A stretch of DNA of 64,000 nucleotides from RGIG3013 sp045538935 (lineage in GTDB: Bacteria > Bacillota > Clostridia > Oscillospirales > Acutalibacteraceae). The translations under genes were made by a program, and so were the position numbers. Each line of letters begins with the position of its first letter. Within the stretch, counting starts at the first letter, position 1. Below the pieces are notes generated by a model. The model was not told where the DNA came from. It saw only the letters and a program-made list of their open reading frames with translations, and made no database searches. The DNA is taken from positions 74,225 through 138,224 of the forward strand of contig JAZQEI010000011.1 of assembly GCA_045538935.1 (NCBI GenBank), written 5' to 3'. Shown here piece after piece: positions 32,797 through 42,614 of this stretch.

Positions 32797-34182
32797 ATGA
32801 GCGATAACAAAGAAATGCTTGGCACGGCGCCGATCGGCAGACTGCTGTTTAAATTGGCGGTTCCGACGGTGGTAGCCCAGCTTATTAATATGCTATACAA
32901 CATCGTTGACCGCATCTATATCGGTCACATGCCGGGCGACGGAAGTCTTGCGCTTACGGGTGTTGGCGTATGTATGCCGATTATTATGATTATTTCGGCA
33001 TTTGCGGCGCTGATTGCTTCGGGCGGTGCGCCAAAAGCATCTATTTCCATGGGCAAGGGCGACAATGATTCTGCCGAGAAAATTATGGGCGGTTGTTTTT
33101 CTCTACAGCTTATTATTTCTGCCGTCTTAACTGCCGTTTTGCTGATTTGGAATAAAGATTTACTTTTAATGTTCGGTGCAAGTGAAAACACCATCGGTTA
33201 TGCCAACAATTATATGAACATATACGCTATCGGCACTGTATTTGTTCAGTTGACACTCGGCATGGGTGCGTTTATCACTGCTCAAGGATACACCAAAATC
33301 AGTATGATTACGGTGCTTATAGGTGCTGTCAGCAACATTATTCTCGACCCTATATTTATTTTTGGCTTTAATATGGGTGTTAAAGGCGCGGCTCTTGCTA
33401 CTATTCTTTCTCAAGCCATTTCTTGCATTTGGGTGCTTGCGTTTCTTTGCGGCAAAAGAACCTATCTTAAACTTAAAAGACATAATTTACGCATAGACGG
33501 AAAGCTCGTTTTCCCTTGTATTGCACTTGGAACAGCAACCTTTATTATGCAAAGCAGTGAAAGTGTGATTTCGGTCTGCTTTAATTCGTCGCTCTTAAAA
33601 TACGGCGGAGATATTGCCGTGGGTGCTATGACCATCCTTACAAGCGTTATGCAGTTTGCCATGCTACCAATGCAAGGCATTGCACAGGGCGCACAGCCGA
33701 TATTGAGTTATAACTTTGGCGCTAAAAACGTAGGGCGTGTAAAGAAAACATATAGGCTTTTGCTTATATCCTGCCTTACTTATTCCTTTATCATTTGGGG
33801 CGCCATTATGCTGTTGCCGCAAATATTTGCCGGGATATTCACACCCGATGCGGCGCTCATTAAATTCACAGCAACGGCACTTCGGATTTATTGCGGTGTG
33901 ATGTGCATTTTTGGTATTCAGATCGCTTGCCAGATGACCTTTGTTTCCATCGGCAATGCACCCTGTTCTATTATCGTAGCCATCGTTCGCAAGTTTGTTT
34001 TACTCTTGCCGCTTATCTACATTATGCCGCAACTGATTGCAGATAAGACAATGGGCGTTTATACAGCAGAGCCGGTTGCCGACCTGATAGCCGTATCCTT
34101 TACCGCTATCCTTTTCACCATTCAATTTAAAAAAGCACTAAAATCTTTAACAATAGAAAATTCAAAGGAGACAGCACAATGA
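32797..34182 (+). CDS. MATE family efflux transporter
   Basis: 461 residues from ATG 32797 (GGAG 8 bases upstream; an earlier in-frame start at 32767 lies too close to the -10 box). Twelve hydrophobic segments in two repeats. Signatures: LGTAPIGRLLFKLAVPTVVA, MLYNIVDRIYIGHMPGDGSL and MQGIAQGAQPILSYNFGA. It exports drugs or metabolites using a Na+ or H+ gradient. Codon choice (CCG, GCG, CTG, GGC) is richer in G and C than in neighbours, which suggests transfer. It overlaps the next gene by 4 bases. Confidence 0.93.
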   Translation: MSDNKEMLGTAPIGRLLFKLAVPTVVAQLINMLYNIVDRIYIGHMPGDGSLALTGVGVCMPIIMIISAFAALIASGGAPKASISMGKGDNDSAEKIMGGCFSLQLIISAVLTAVLLIWNKDLLLMFGASENTIGYANNYMNIYAIGTVFVQLTLGMGAFITAQGYTKISMITVLIGAVSNIILDPIFIFGFNMGVKGAALATILSQAISCIWVLAFLCGKRTYLKLKRHNLRIDGKLVFPCIALGTATFIMQSSESVISVCFNSSLLKYGGDIAVGAMTILTSVMQFAMLPMQGIAQGAQPILSYNFGAKNVGRVKKTYRLLLISCLTYSFIIWGAIMLLPQIFAGIFTPDAALIKFTATALRIYCGVMCIFGIQIACQMTFVSIGNAPCSIIVAIVRKFVLLLPLIYIMPQLIADKTMGVYTAEPVADLIAVSFTAILFTIQFKKALKSLTIENSKETAQ

Positions 34183-34571
34183 AAATTGCAGTAACTTACG
34201 AAAACGGACAGATCTTCCAGCACTTTGGCCATACTGAACAGTTTAAGATTTATACCACCGAAGACGGAAAAATTATAAACAGTGAAGTGGTTAATACTAA
34301 TGGCAGTGGACATGGAGCACTTGCAGGACTGCTTTCGGCACTCTGTGTGGATGCACTTATTTGCGGTGGCATCGGCGGTGGCGCACAGATGGCACTCGCT
34401 GAGGCTGGCATCAAACTTTACGGCGGTGTTACCGGTTCCTGTGATGCCGCAGCCAATGCATTACTTAACGGCACGCTTGGATTTAATCCCAACGTAAAAT
34501 GCGACCACCACGACCATCACGGCGAGGGTCATACCTGCGGCGACCACGGTTGCGGACACAACTGTCACTAA
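34179..34571 (+). CDS. NifX/NifB-type (FeMo-cofactor-like) protein with His-rich tail
   Basis: 130 residues. The first 105 are a dinitrogenase iron-molybdenum cofactor domain (KIAVTYENGQIFQHFGHTEQ, ICGGIGGGAQMALAEAGIK). The last 23 residues are packed with His and Cys and probably bind metal. There are no nitrogenase genes here; stand-alone members of this family are common in anaerobes and of unclear function. Translationally coupled to the MATE gene (ATGA). Confidence 0.85.
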   Translation: MKIAVTYENGQIFQHFGHTEQFKIYTTEDGKIINSEVVNTNGSGHGALAGLLSALCVDALICGGIGGGAQMALAEAGIKLYGGVTGSCDAAANALLNGTLGFNPNVKCDHHDHHGEGHTCGDHGCGHNCH

Positions 34572-34579
34572 ACAAGAAT

Positions 34580-34613
34580 GGCGGCAAGGAGGAAATCTCC
34601 TTGCCGCCGTTTT
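34580..34613 (+). terminator. Terminator of the MATE-NifX unit
   Basis: GGCGGCAAGGAG pairs with CTCCTTGCCGCC, followed by TTTTT. Confidence 0.92.
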
Positions 34614-34614
34614 T

Positions 34615-34940
34615 AAATGAAAAAACACCCGCAATAACGGTAAGTACTATAACAAATGCAAGCGGCGGTACTAATCTTTTTAGTCTTGCCTTTATGTACG
34701 GAAAGAATTTATCTACCCTACCAATAGACCTTGTAATTAAATATCCGCTACAAATAAAGAAAAGCGATACACATACTCCGCCAAGAGAAATAATCTCACC
34801 CGTGCCCCTATAAATAAAGTCATACTTAAGCGGACTGCCAGATATTGCATAAGAATGCCCTAGTATTACGAAAATAGAAGCAAAAAAGCGCATTAGCGCA
34901 AGGTTTTCGCTTTTTTGATTTTTATTTCACCCAGTCTCAT
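34615..34940 (-). pseudogene. Acyltransferase-3 (OafA-like) gene remnant
   Basis: The minus-strand frame from 34893 reads MRFFASIFVILGHSYAIS, then GGVCVSLFFICSGYLITRS and LKRLVPPLAFVIVL, the N-terminal helices of membrane acyltransferase 3 proteins (normally 330 or more residues). Similarity stops at 34615, at the T-run of the NifX terminator, so the 3' two thirds are lost. The natural start is probably ATG 34938-34940 (MRLGEIK), which needs a one-base shift in an A-rich run to reach NLALMRFF. So it is both shifted and truncated. Confidence 0.7.
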
Positions 34941-34953
34941 TATTCATCCTCTT

Positions 34954-35508
34954 TTATTTTCTTTTGCACCGAACTGTAACACGTTGTTCCCCGCCTTTAG
35001 TACAGGTAAACAGCGTAAAATCCCAATCACCTGACTGCATATCAGAAACGGCAGTTCCGTCTAATATTCCAATTTTGCAAACCTCGTACTTATGGGTTTC
35101 ACCATATGCATTAGTAAATGCAATTTCGTCACCCAATTGTAATTTGTTGAGCTTTCCAAAATGGCTTTTATAATTATGGGCAGCAATAATAATATCGTTT
35201 GTATCAATGCTTCCCATGTAACGACAAGGTGCTGATTTTAATTTAGCATAATTCCAATCATTATATACCGGAAGTTCCACAGAGAGTTTATCAATAATAA
35301 CTTTTCCGCAAAAATCATTGCCGTTTATAGTAATAACCTGTGTATTGTCATTGCTGCTTTTTTGATTATTAAACTCACTCAAAATTTTGGCAGCTTGCTC
35401 TCCTGCGGTTTTATCTTCCACAACATTATAAAAGCACCATACGCTCGCGGTTATGAGCAACGCGCAACCCAATAAAACAAACGCTATACCCTTACTTCTT
35501 TTTAACAT
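34954..35508 (-). CDS. Sortase (second sortase of the pilus locus)
   Basis: 184 residues from ATG 35508; a GTG four codons upstream is the alternative. One N-terminal membrane helix (KGIAFVLLGCALLITASVWC), then a sortase beta-barrel: IIIAAHNYKSHFG with the catalytic His, FTLFTCTKGGEQRVTVRC with the TLxTC cysteine and the Arg. It is shorter and lacks the pilin-type CTPYG signature of the class C enzyme in this locus, so it may attach the finished pilus or single proteins to the wall (inference). Overlaps the end of the minor pilin gene. Confidence 0.85.
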   Translation of the reverse strand: MLKRSKGIAFVLLGCALLITASVWCFYNVVEDKTAGEQAAKILSEFNNQKSSNDNTQVITINGNDFCGKVIIDKLSVELPVYNDWNYAKLKSAPCRYMGSIDTNDIIIAAHNYKSHFGKLNKLQLGDEIAFTNAYGETHKYEVCKIGILDGTAVSDMQSGDWDFTLFTCTKGGEQRVTVRCKRK

Positions 35509-36379
35509 TTTTCTTTGCACCTATCTCATAAACACCCAGTATAACAAAGCAAATGCCCGCAACGGCAATAATACATATAGGCCACCAATACTGACCTGTT
35601 TGTGGAAGTTTTTCTCCTGAATAAGTGTTTGTTATTACAAATCCGTTTACTGCATCTCCGCTGTAATTTGCTTTATAATCTAAAACATTTTTTTCTCTTA
35701 CACAATATTGACCGTCTTTTTCTACACCGTAAAACGTATATGACCAACCGTTGTCATCGTTTAACACTACCGAAGCCAGTACTGTGTTACCGCTTAACAG
35801 TTCTACCGTTATTTCGCTTGGACGTTTTTTTGCAGCATTGTTCTTGTCATCCCATTTTTTGAACACGTAAATATTCATCTCATTAAAATTGCTGTCTTCA
35901 ATTTTGGGAGCCGACGATACCTCATAATATATTTTTCCGCCCGATTCATAAGGCAAAAATACTATATACGGATTAAATTTATATTGGCCTGCTTCATCAC
36001 AATATACGAGCCATATTCCTAAATCCAACTCAGAAAATACCGTTCTGCCATTATCAGATACTTTTGAAATGGTTTGTACGTTATTCTCTATAACATAATC
36101 TAAAAGAGTCTGAGCGGCTATGTTGTCGGGGTTGTTTACAATTCCCGAAATGGAAATACCCGATGATTCGAATGCTGTAACAGGATAATATCCTACACCA
36201 TTTAATTGTGCAATCTGGCAAATATTAACCTTTACATCATTTATATAATTTTTGTCTATATTTTGCAATGTAACTGTAATTTTTCCGTTTTCTGTAACTG
36301 CCAAGCAAGAAAAAGCCGAACCAATTAAAAACAAAACAGTTAACATCGATATAAATATTCTTTTAAGAATTACTTTCAT
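35492..36379 (-). CDS. Minor pilin, LPQTG anchored
   Basis: 295 residues: signal peptide (1-27), an N-terminal beta domain, a Cna_B domain from about 168 (IYVFKKWDDKNNAAKKRPSE, YCVREKN), sorting signal LPQTG at 258-262, a hydrophobic segment and a basic tail KKNVKKK. The size suits the wall-anchoring basal pilin of a three-part pilus. It starts inside the end of the class C sortase gene (17 bases overlap). Confidence 0.85.
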   Translation of the reverse strand: MKVILKRIFISMLTVLFLIGSAFSCLAVTENGKITVTLQNIDKNYINDVKVNICQIAQLNGVGYYPVTAFESSGISISGIVNNPDNIAAQTLLDYVIENNVQTISKVSDNGRTVFSELDLGIWLVYCDEAGQYKFNPYIVFLPYESGGKIYYEVSSAPKIEDSNFNEMNIYVFKKWDDKNNAAKKRPSEITVELLSGNTVLASVVLNDDNGWSYTFYGVEKDGQYCVREKNVLDYKANYSGDAVNGFVITNTYSGEKLPQTGQYWWPICIIAVAGICFVILGVYEIGAKKNVKKK

Positions 36380-37223
36380 CTGTTTGTTCGCCGCCTTTTT
36401 GTATGGTTGACATTTTCTTTTTGTGAATATCTCTGATTTTTTTTATAGCAATAAAAATAATACATAATCCTATAAGCGAGAAAGTGAGCAAATATTTCAT
36501 ATCAATATTCAAAACCTCATTTGTTACTGAGTCTTGCTTTGCCGAAAGGTCGTTACTGTTAACTCTAACTCCACGCACTAACAATCTATGTGAGTTAACA
36601 CCGTAAGGTGTACAAGTTACAAGAGTTACACAGTCTTTGCCGCTTATTACATTAAGCCTAGATACTTCGTGGGGCTCAACAACCGACACATCATCTATCT
36701 TATACTCCAGAACCTCGTTTAACACATGAATATAGAATCGGTCACCGATTTTTAGGTGATCGATATTTGTGAGTAGCTTTGCCGAGGGTAGTCCTGTATG
36801 CCCAGCAAGAACACAATGCGTGTTATTTCCACCAATAGGTAAATGTGTTTCGGGAACGTGACCGATTCCCTTTTGCAATACGTTTTCATCAATAGTATGA
36901 TAAATTATTAGTGATACACTGATTTTAGGAATTTCAACATATCCCATTACGCCGTTTCCTGCGGTGTTAAGTACATTTTCATATGTTAAACCAAGCTCTT
37001 CTAGTTTTTGGATGTCGCTGTGATTTTCATTAAACGCAATAGCATCTGCCATTGACTGACTTATCTGCTCGGGGGAAGTGTCTTCAAAAGCGTCTACATA
37101 ATCACCTATGAGTTTATGGTTTAAGTACTGGTTGTATAAATTACTAACGGTAGGATAAAGAAAGAGAGAAAGACCGCAAAGGAAAATAACTACTACGATA
37201 ATAGTAGGTAAATGCTTCTTCAT
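36363..37223 (-). CDS. Class C pilin-polymerising sortase
   Basis: 286 residues. N-terminal and C-terminal membrane helices flank the domain, as in class C. GNGVMGYVEIPKISVSLIIY opens the fold, H142 is in VLAGHTGLP, C204 in TLVTCTPYGVNSHRLLVRG, R213 in the same motif. This enzyme links pilin subunits through the pilin lysine and LPxTG threonine. The gene lies between major and minor pilin genes. Confidence 0.93.
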   Translation of the reverse strand: MKKHLPTIIVVVIFLCGLSLFLYPTVSNLYNQYLNHKLIGDYVDAFEDTSPEQISQSMADAIAFNENHSDIQKLEELGLTYENVLNTAGNGVMGYVEIPKISVSLIIYHTIDENVLQKGIGHVPETHLPIGGNNTHCVLAGHTGLPSAKLLTNIDHLKIGDRFYIHVLNEVLEYKIDDVSVVEPHEVSRLNVISGKDCVTLVTCTPYGVNSHRLLVRGVRVNSNDLSAKQDSVTNEVLNIDMKYLLTFSLIGLCIIFIAIKKIRDIHKKKMSTIQKGGEQTDESNS

Positions 37224-37327
37224 TGATCTTTCTCTCCTTTCATTTATATTTATTTAAAATAGAAAAAGAAATAGGTTTGCGGGGTGGCTAAAACAAACAG
37301 TCGCTCCGTCAAAAACGAATATTTCTT

Positions 37328-39055
37328 TTAGGCCATACTACTTCTTTTTCTTGAAGTAAAAAAAGCAATAGCACCTGCCATCATAACAATACCAACAATA
37401 GTAAAGATTGTAGTACCCATACCACCGGTTTCAGGAAGTGCCGAACCAGGTGCGTTGGTAATATCTGCCCAAACGGTTAAAATAAGCTCGCCCATACCAT
37501 TTGTATTTACAATGCTACCTGCATCATTAGTATCGTGCGAAGATGTAACAGAAAGTGTACCAACCGAGCCAAGTTCGCCAATTGCATCTATAATTTCAAT
37601 AGCAAAAGGTGTGCTAGGTAAAATATAACCATCGGGAGCCTTTGTTTCAACTAGCTCGTACTTACCCTCAGAAAGACCGAAGATAAACACATCACCACGA
37701 TGTCCACCAAAATTAAGGTGGTCAAGTGTAACAGTTTCATCGCCGGTTTCGTGTACCTTTAGAGTATCGGTTGTTGTACCTGCAACTGCCTGTTCTGCTA
37801 CGATATATTTAGTAAACGCAACACCTGCAGAGTTTGTAGCCGGTTCAGTAGTAAAATTAACTAAAGTCTTTGTGCTACCATCTATCTTATAAAGCTGGAA
37901 TTCTGCGCCGATTAAACGTACATTCTTAAATACACCGTTTGTATCTTCTGCAAACTTAGAAAATACTAACTGATACGAATATACATTTGCACTTGAAGAA
38001 GTTGTACCAACAGAAAGCTCGTTAGTCGGGTCGTTGCTGTATGTAAGGGTAGCTGTATTAACGTTGGCGGCCTGTGCTGCAATGGCATTTGTTACATGAG
38101 CATCATAAACAATAGAAAGTTTATCGCCAATTTCATACTGATCAACACCTGTCATTCTTAAAAAGCTAACCTTAAAAGCAGCGCCATTATCGCCGGGAAT
38201 AGTTAAGGTATAATCGGTATCTTTTATAAGCTCTGTTGTGCTATCATTAAGGTAAACCTTAATTGTGTCTGCATGCAATGTCATGCCTGTAGGTAAGGTG
38301 TCGTTAACATAGTACTGATAAGATGTATACAAGGTGTGACTGGGAACAAGAGTTTCAATTTTAAAGGTAACATCATCGCCGATCATAGCAGAAGTACCCT
38401 TGCCGTATGTTGTTCCGTCATTTTCAAGAACAGTCTTATCAATTTCAGGACGGTTAGCCTTTAAGGTTACTACAGCATCTTTGTTAACGGTCGTTAGCAT
38501 AACGGCAGAACGAACTGCACTTGAGTTTCCTGAAAGATCAGTGTTATCGTAAACAAGGTAATAACCGTAATCAAGATTGTCAATTTTTACAGAGGTTTCT
38601 TTATCGCCAACAACAACCGGAGCAATAACTGTAGGAATTGTAATAGTTGGGTTGTTAGCATTTATGATGTATGTGTGTAATGCTTCTGCAAGCTGCGAAA
38701 GAGCTAGATTGCCGTCATTCTTCTGAATGTTGGTTACGTAATCTACTGCGCCTTGAACATTTCCGTCGGTTTTGTTTGCCTCTACTACACCTGTAGGACC
38801 GTAGAAGAAATCATAAAACGGAATGTTGCCATTTGAGTCTTTGTACCAGCTATAAGATGTACTGGTGCCAGAAGTTGTAGCATTAAAAACCTTATAAACA
38901 TTAAAGGTTTTGCCGCCAACCGTCGCTTCGGAGTGTGACGGATTTTGAATGGTAATGCTACCGGTTGCCGCATCTGCAAAAGCTGTCATAGAAACACAGC
39001 CAAAAATCAGACATAGGCACATAAGAGTTGCTAAAATTTTCTTGAGTGCTTTCAT
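37328..39055 (-). CDS. Major pilin (SpaA/isopeptide type), LPETG anchored
   Basis: 575 residues: signal peptide (1-27), an N-terminal domain, a central domain, a Cna_B-like domain with E-box YELVETKAPDGYILP, LPETG at 540-544, membrane segment and RKR tail. NRPEIDKTV near residue 204 could hold the pilin-motif lysine. The family forms the pilus shaft with intramolecular Lys-Asn bonds. A weak inverted repeat lies in the 104 bases before the sortase gene; a strong terminator is not seen, so read-through is likely. Confidence 0.9.
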   Translation of the reverse strand: MKALKKILATLMCLCLIFGCVSMTAFADAATGSITIQNPSHSEATVGGKTFNVYKVFNATTSGTSTSYSWYKDSNGNIPFYDFFYGPTGVVEANKTDGNVQGAVDYVTNIQKNDGNLALSQLAEALHTYIINANNPTITIPTVIAPVVVGDKETSVKIDNLDYGYYLVYDNTDLSGNSSAVRSAVMLTTVNKDAVVTLKANRPEIDKTVLENDGTTYGKGTSAMIGDDVTFKIETLVPSHTLYTSYQYYVNDTLPTGMTLHADTIKVYLNDSTTELIKDTDYTLTIPGDNGAAFKVSFLRMTGVDQYEIGDKLSIVYDAHVTNAIAAQAANVNTATLTYSNDPTNELSVGTTSSSANVYSYQLVFSKFAEDTNGVFKNVRLIGAEFQLYKIDGSTKTLVNFTTEPATNSAGVAFTKYIVAEQAVAGTTTDTLKVHETGDETVTLDHLNFGGHRGDVFIFGLSEGKYELVETKAPDGYILPSTPFAIEIIDAIGELGSVGTLSVTSSHDTNDAGSIVNTNGMGELILTVWADITNAPGSALPETGGMGTTIFTIVGIVMMAGAIAFFTSRKRSSMA

Positions 39056-39104
39056 TTGTTTTTCTCCTTTACATATGAATTTTTTTGAAGTTTGAAAGCG
39101 ATTT

Positions 39105-42100
39105 CTAATTATGGCACCTCCTTTTACGGAGATGATATGTATAAATACTTAAGGCTACCGCTATAAGCGTTGTGCCAAAAATATAAAACATACTAGTTCC
39201 TATACTACCCGATTCGGGCAGCGGAACAGCTTCAACATTGCGAACAATAATGTTGTAGGCTGTACTACCCGCTTCGGCATAATAACTATCTTCAACTGCT
39301 ACCGAACCATCTTCGTTAATAACAAAATAAATATATTCAGTAAGAGGAAGATATCCGTCTGGCGGATGTTGTTCGGTTAGTCTATATCTCACGCCACATT
39401 TAAGGTTATCAAATATAAGTGTTCCGGCATCGCCGGTAGTAGCAGTTTTGGCAATTTCGGTTGATATTACATTACCGTGTGCATCAACGCCCTCAAGCAA
39501 AAATGTTGCATTTTTTAACTGCACACTCTTGCTTAAATCTGTCTTTGTAAGACGCAACATAACACGCTTAGTTGTATTAGTAACCGTAAGTGTAACATGC
39601 GGGTTACCGTCTTGGTCTGTAGACTGAACAGGTATTCCGTATGATGCCAACCAGTTTACAAATGCACCATCTGCCTTGGCGGTCTCGGTACCAATGGCTA
39701 TTTCTTTAATAGACCATTCTATTTTAGCACCGTTTACATATATAGGTAAGTTTTTCCAGGTGTGCTGCCAACTATTATCGTTGCTAAGTACTATCTGCGG
39801 TTCAACACCGGCTATAACCGTAGTTACCAATTTACCATTAGCAAGAAGCTGTACTGTAACAGGTTGCCATTCGTTTTCGGGGCAGTCCCAGGTTTTCTTT
39901 GCCGTCACTGACAAAATATCTGTATTATTTCCTATAACAAGTATGCCATTTACATACTTAATCATTTGACTGTTACCGCCTATAATACCGATTGTTTTTT
40001 GATCGTCGGTATAGCCGATTTCAATATCTGCTATAGGAGAATAACCAGTAGGAGCATTAACTTCTTGAACAGTTATATTTCCTAAATCGTAACTAAAGTT
40101 TTCAATAGAAATTTCAAAATAACCGTTTGCCGTTCCGCTAAGCACGGTATGTGCACCATTGTCTGGATCATATTCGTAACTGTCGGTTTGACTGTTATAA
40201 TTGAATTTTAACGGTATGTTGTTTTGCAAAAGCTTAAAAGTTGCGCCACCAATAGAAACACCCGTTAACGCATCCTGCTTCTTTATGACAATAGAATTGC
40301 TTTTATTATAAATGTTTGTGAACTCGGCTCGAAGCACCTCATCTACGCCCTCATCAAGTGCATAAGTCATACCACTAACCGTCAAAGATGTACCTGAGCC
40401 CGTAATAGATTGATCACCATGAGCATCCATAACGGTATACTCAGAATATACACCAAAATCTACTCCGGGGTCACCAAACAAATGAGGATGTTCTGTAATC
40501 TCCCACAATTCACCATAGTCTACATTGGTGATTTCCCATATATAAGTGTCGGTAGTAGAATCGTAAGATGTATAATTTTCTAGATTTAAAACCGTGTTTG
40601 TTCCGGCTGTGATGTCGGTAGCATCAATATAAAAATCTGTTTTTGCTTCGGCAATTAATTCCTTGTTGCCGGCGAAGGTTTTATACACATGAATAAGGCC
40701 CTCTTTTTTAACTAATTTACCGTCTATATGCCACGCATCATCTTGCGCTTTAAAAACATACCATCTAATAGCATATTCTCTATCGTTAAGATCTTCTGCC
40801 TTAACGGGCTCACCTCCAACCGACAAATAACCCGTTTTGGCATACTGCACAAGGCTTTCAAATATGTAGTCATCGGTCGGGAATGCGCTTAACCATACAC
40901 CTTCTAATCTTTCACCGTATAAAGCACGAATTTCTTGGTCAGCTCCGTATGAGTTGTCGGCAGTAGTATCGGCAATATGATATCGGTTGTGAAGTTGCGA
41001 AGTAGATAGACTTGTATCTATGCCGCCCACATAAGCCGAAAATAATTCGTTTGTATATTTATTTGAATCTTGTCCGGTAATATTACCGTCTGTATCAACC
41101 GCAACCGAGTCAAAACGTATAAAAAATGAAGCTGTTTGAACTGCCGCATAATCCCAAACTGCTGTTAGATTTATGCTTGAACCTGTTGCATACTGTAATA
41201 ATTCTTCCCAAACGAGTGTTGTGTTTGGTTGGATAATAACATCACTGTTAGCAACTTTCCACCCCTTAAACCGTACAACTCTGGAAAGTCCTGTTGAGTT
41301 GTTATTAACCTTTCCCTCAACACTTTGCTGTGATACATTTCTTATGGTTGCCAAAGAGCCTTCATTATAACCGTCTGTAACAACCGTGCTTGACAAGCCC
41401 GCAATAGTTGGCTTTGTTGAAACAGTTACTCCGCTGACATTTGGAAAATTAACATTGTAATTAATATTTACAAAGGTTATTGGCCCTAGATTTGTTGCTG
41501 TAAACGTTGTTTTCTGCGTAATAGTAACGGCCTGGCCGGCAGCATATGTGGTATTAGAATCTGACCACTCATAATTACCTGTCGGCAAAATTACCGTTGT
41601 TCCCGAGCGAACAACCTGTGAAGTAGTATTGCCATCTGGATACTGATATGTAACGGTATAAAATGCAAATGCCGTACTTGTAGCCGATGCATTACTTGGT
41701 ATAATGCGAACATACCTTGCCGCTTTTGAAGCAGTGTTTCTTTGTCGGTAGGCAATTGTGGTAGTAACCGAGTTCATACCAATATTAGTGGTTGTATATC
41801 CGCTGTTTACTGATGTAGAAACTGAAATATCAAAAGAATTATATGCGTAATTGGTTCCAAGTGTACTGTTTACTAGCTCTAATACATTACTTGTAGGAAT
41901 GGTATAGTCATAACGGTTATATGTACCGCTTGCCGTAGTAGAATAAGGTAAAGTTCCTATGCAAGTCCAATTTCCATCAAGATAAATATAGAAATTGGCA
42001 TTATAATTTGTCGTTACGGGTGTATCGTTTATGCTTAATGTCGTAACGTTATTTGATTGTGATTCTTGCTCATCTATGGCAAGGGTTTGTGCATTATTAA

Positions 42101-42590
42101 TTTTTTCGTTCAGTACAATATCAGGCAAATTTTCTTCGTCTGAGATTGTATTATTAAGTTGGGCTACTGTGTCTTGCGTTAGGCCCATTGTATTAACATC
42201 GTCAGATGACTCAGCACTATTTATATTTGAATTAAAATTTAAAGCCGAAGACATTGTATCGGTAATTACATTCTCAAGCGAGTAACTTTTGCTGTTTCCA
42301 AGCAAGGTTAAAATTTCATTAATATCATTATCCTTCAAAAGAACAATATAACAGTTTCCGTCATGCATATGCGACAGTTTTTCACACACAAGAAAATCGC
42401 CTTTATAACAGTCGTCTGTATGCGTATGTTCTTCTATTCCACACCGTATTTCTTGCTCAAGTGCTAATGAATGAGTAATATTTAGGCAAAACAAAACAAC
42501 GCAAAATGCAATACAAATAATCGCACAAATTGCGTAGAATACTATGCTTTTAATATTCAGTTGTAATTTTCTTTCATTAAAAGCATTCAT
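39105..42590 (-). CDS. Pilus tip adhesin, large Cna_B-repeat protein, LPESG anchored
   Basis: 1161 residues. A membrane signal segment (about 14-45) precedes a short Cys/His region with two EHTHTDDCY-like motifs. The middle includes InlB-like strands (VTYQYPDGNTTSQVVRSGTT, YEWSDSNTTYAAGQAVTI) and then several Cna_B domains (from about 770: IVIKKQDALTGVSIGGATFK, VQEVNAPTGYSP, LTEQHPPDGYLP). LPESG lies at 1124-1128 before a membrane segment and RKRR tail. Size and position make it the tip adhesin. The ligand is unknown. Confidence 0.88.
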   Translation of the reverse strand: MNAFNERKLQLNIKSIVFYAICAIICIAFCVVLFCLNITHSLALEQEIRCGIEEHTHTDDCYKGDFLVCEKLSHMHDGNCYIVLLKDNDINEILTLLGNSKSYSLENVITDTMSSALNFNSNINSAESSDDVNTMGLTQDTVAQLNNTISDEENLPDIVLNEKINNAQTLAIDEQESQSNNVTTLSINDTPVTTNYNANFYIYLDGNWTCIGTLPYSTTASGTYNRYDYTIPTSNVLELVNSTLGTNYAYNSFDISVSTSVNSGYTTTNIGMNSVTTTIAYRQRNTASKAARYVRIIPSNASATSTAFAFYTVTYQYPDGNTTSQVVRSGTTVILPTGNYEWSDSNTTYAAGQAVTITQKTTFTATNLGPITFVNINYNVNFPNVSGVTVSTKPTIAGLSSTVVTDGYNEGSLATIRNVSQQSVEGKVNNNSTGLSRVVRFKGWKVANSDVIIQPNTTLVWEELLQYATGSSINLTAVWDYAAVQTASFFIRFDSVAVDTDGNITGQDSNKYTNELFSAYVGGIDTSLSTSQLHNRYHIADTTADNSYGADQEIRALYGERLEGVWLSAFPTDDYIFESLVQYAKTGYLSVGGEPVKAEDLNDREYAIRWYVFKAQDDAWHIDGKLVKKEGLIHVYKTFAGNKELIAEAKTDFYIDATDITAGTNTVLNLENYTSYDSTTDTYIWEITNVDYGELWEITEHPHLFGDPGVDFGVYSEYTVMDAHGDQSITGSGTSLTVSGMTYALDEGVDEVLRAEFTNIYNKSNSIVIKKQDALTGVSIGGATFKLLQNNIPLKFNYNSQTDSYEYDPDNGAHTVLSGTANGYFEISIENFSYDLGNITVQEVNAPTGYSPIADIEIGYTDDQKTIGIIGGNSQMIKYVNGILVIGNNTDILSVTAKKTWDCPENEWQPVTVQLLANGKLVTTVIAGVEPQIVLSNDNSWQHTWKNLPIYVNGAKIEWSIKEIAIGTETAKADGAFVNWLASYGIPVQSTDQDGNPHVTLTVTNTTKRVMLRLTKTDLSKSVQLKNATFLLEGVDAHGNVISTEIAKTATTGDAGTLIFDNLKCGVRYRLTEQHPPDGYLPLTEYIYFVINEDGSVAVEDSYYAEAGSTAYNIIVRNVEAVPLPESGSIGTSMFYIFGTTLIAVALSIYTYHLRKRRCHN

Positions 42591-42614
42591 TGCAAGCCAC
42601 TCTTTAACAAAAAA

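Noticed and set aside
34179..34571. Part of a nitrogenase cluster
   Set aside because: Only the NifX-like domain is present; no nifHDK or nifB elsewhere in the window.
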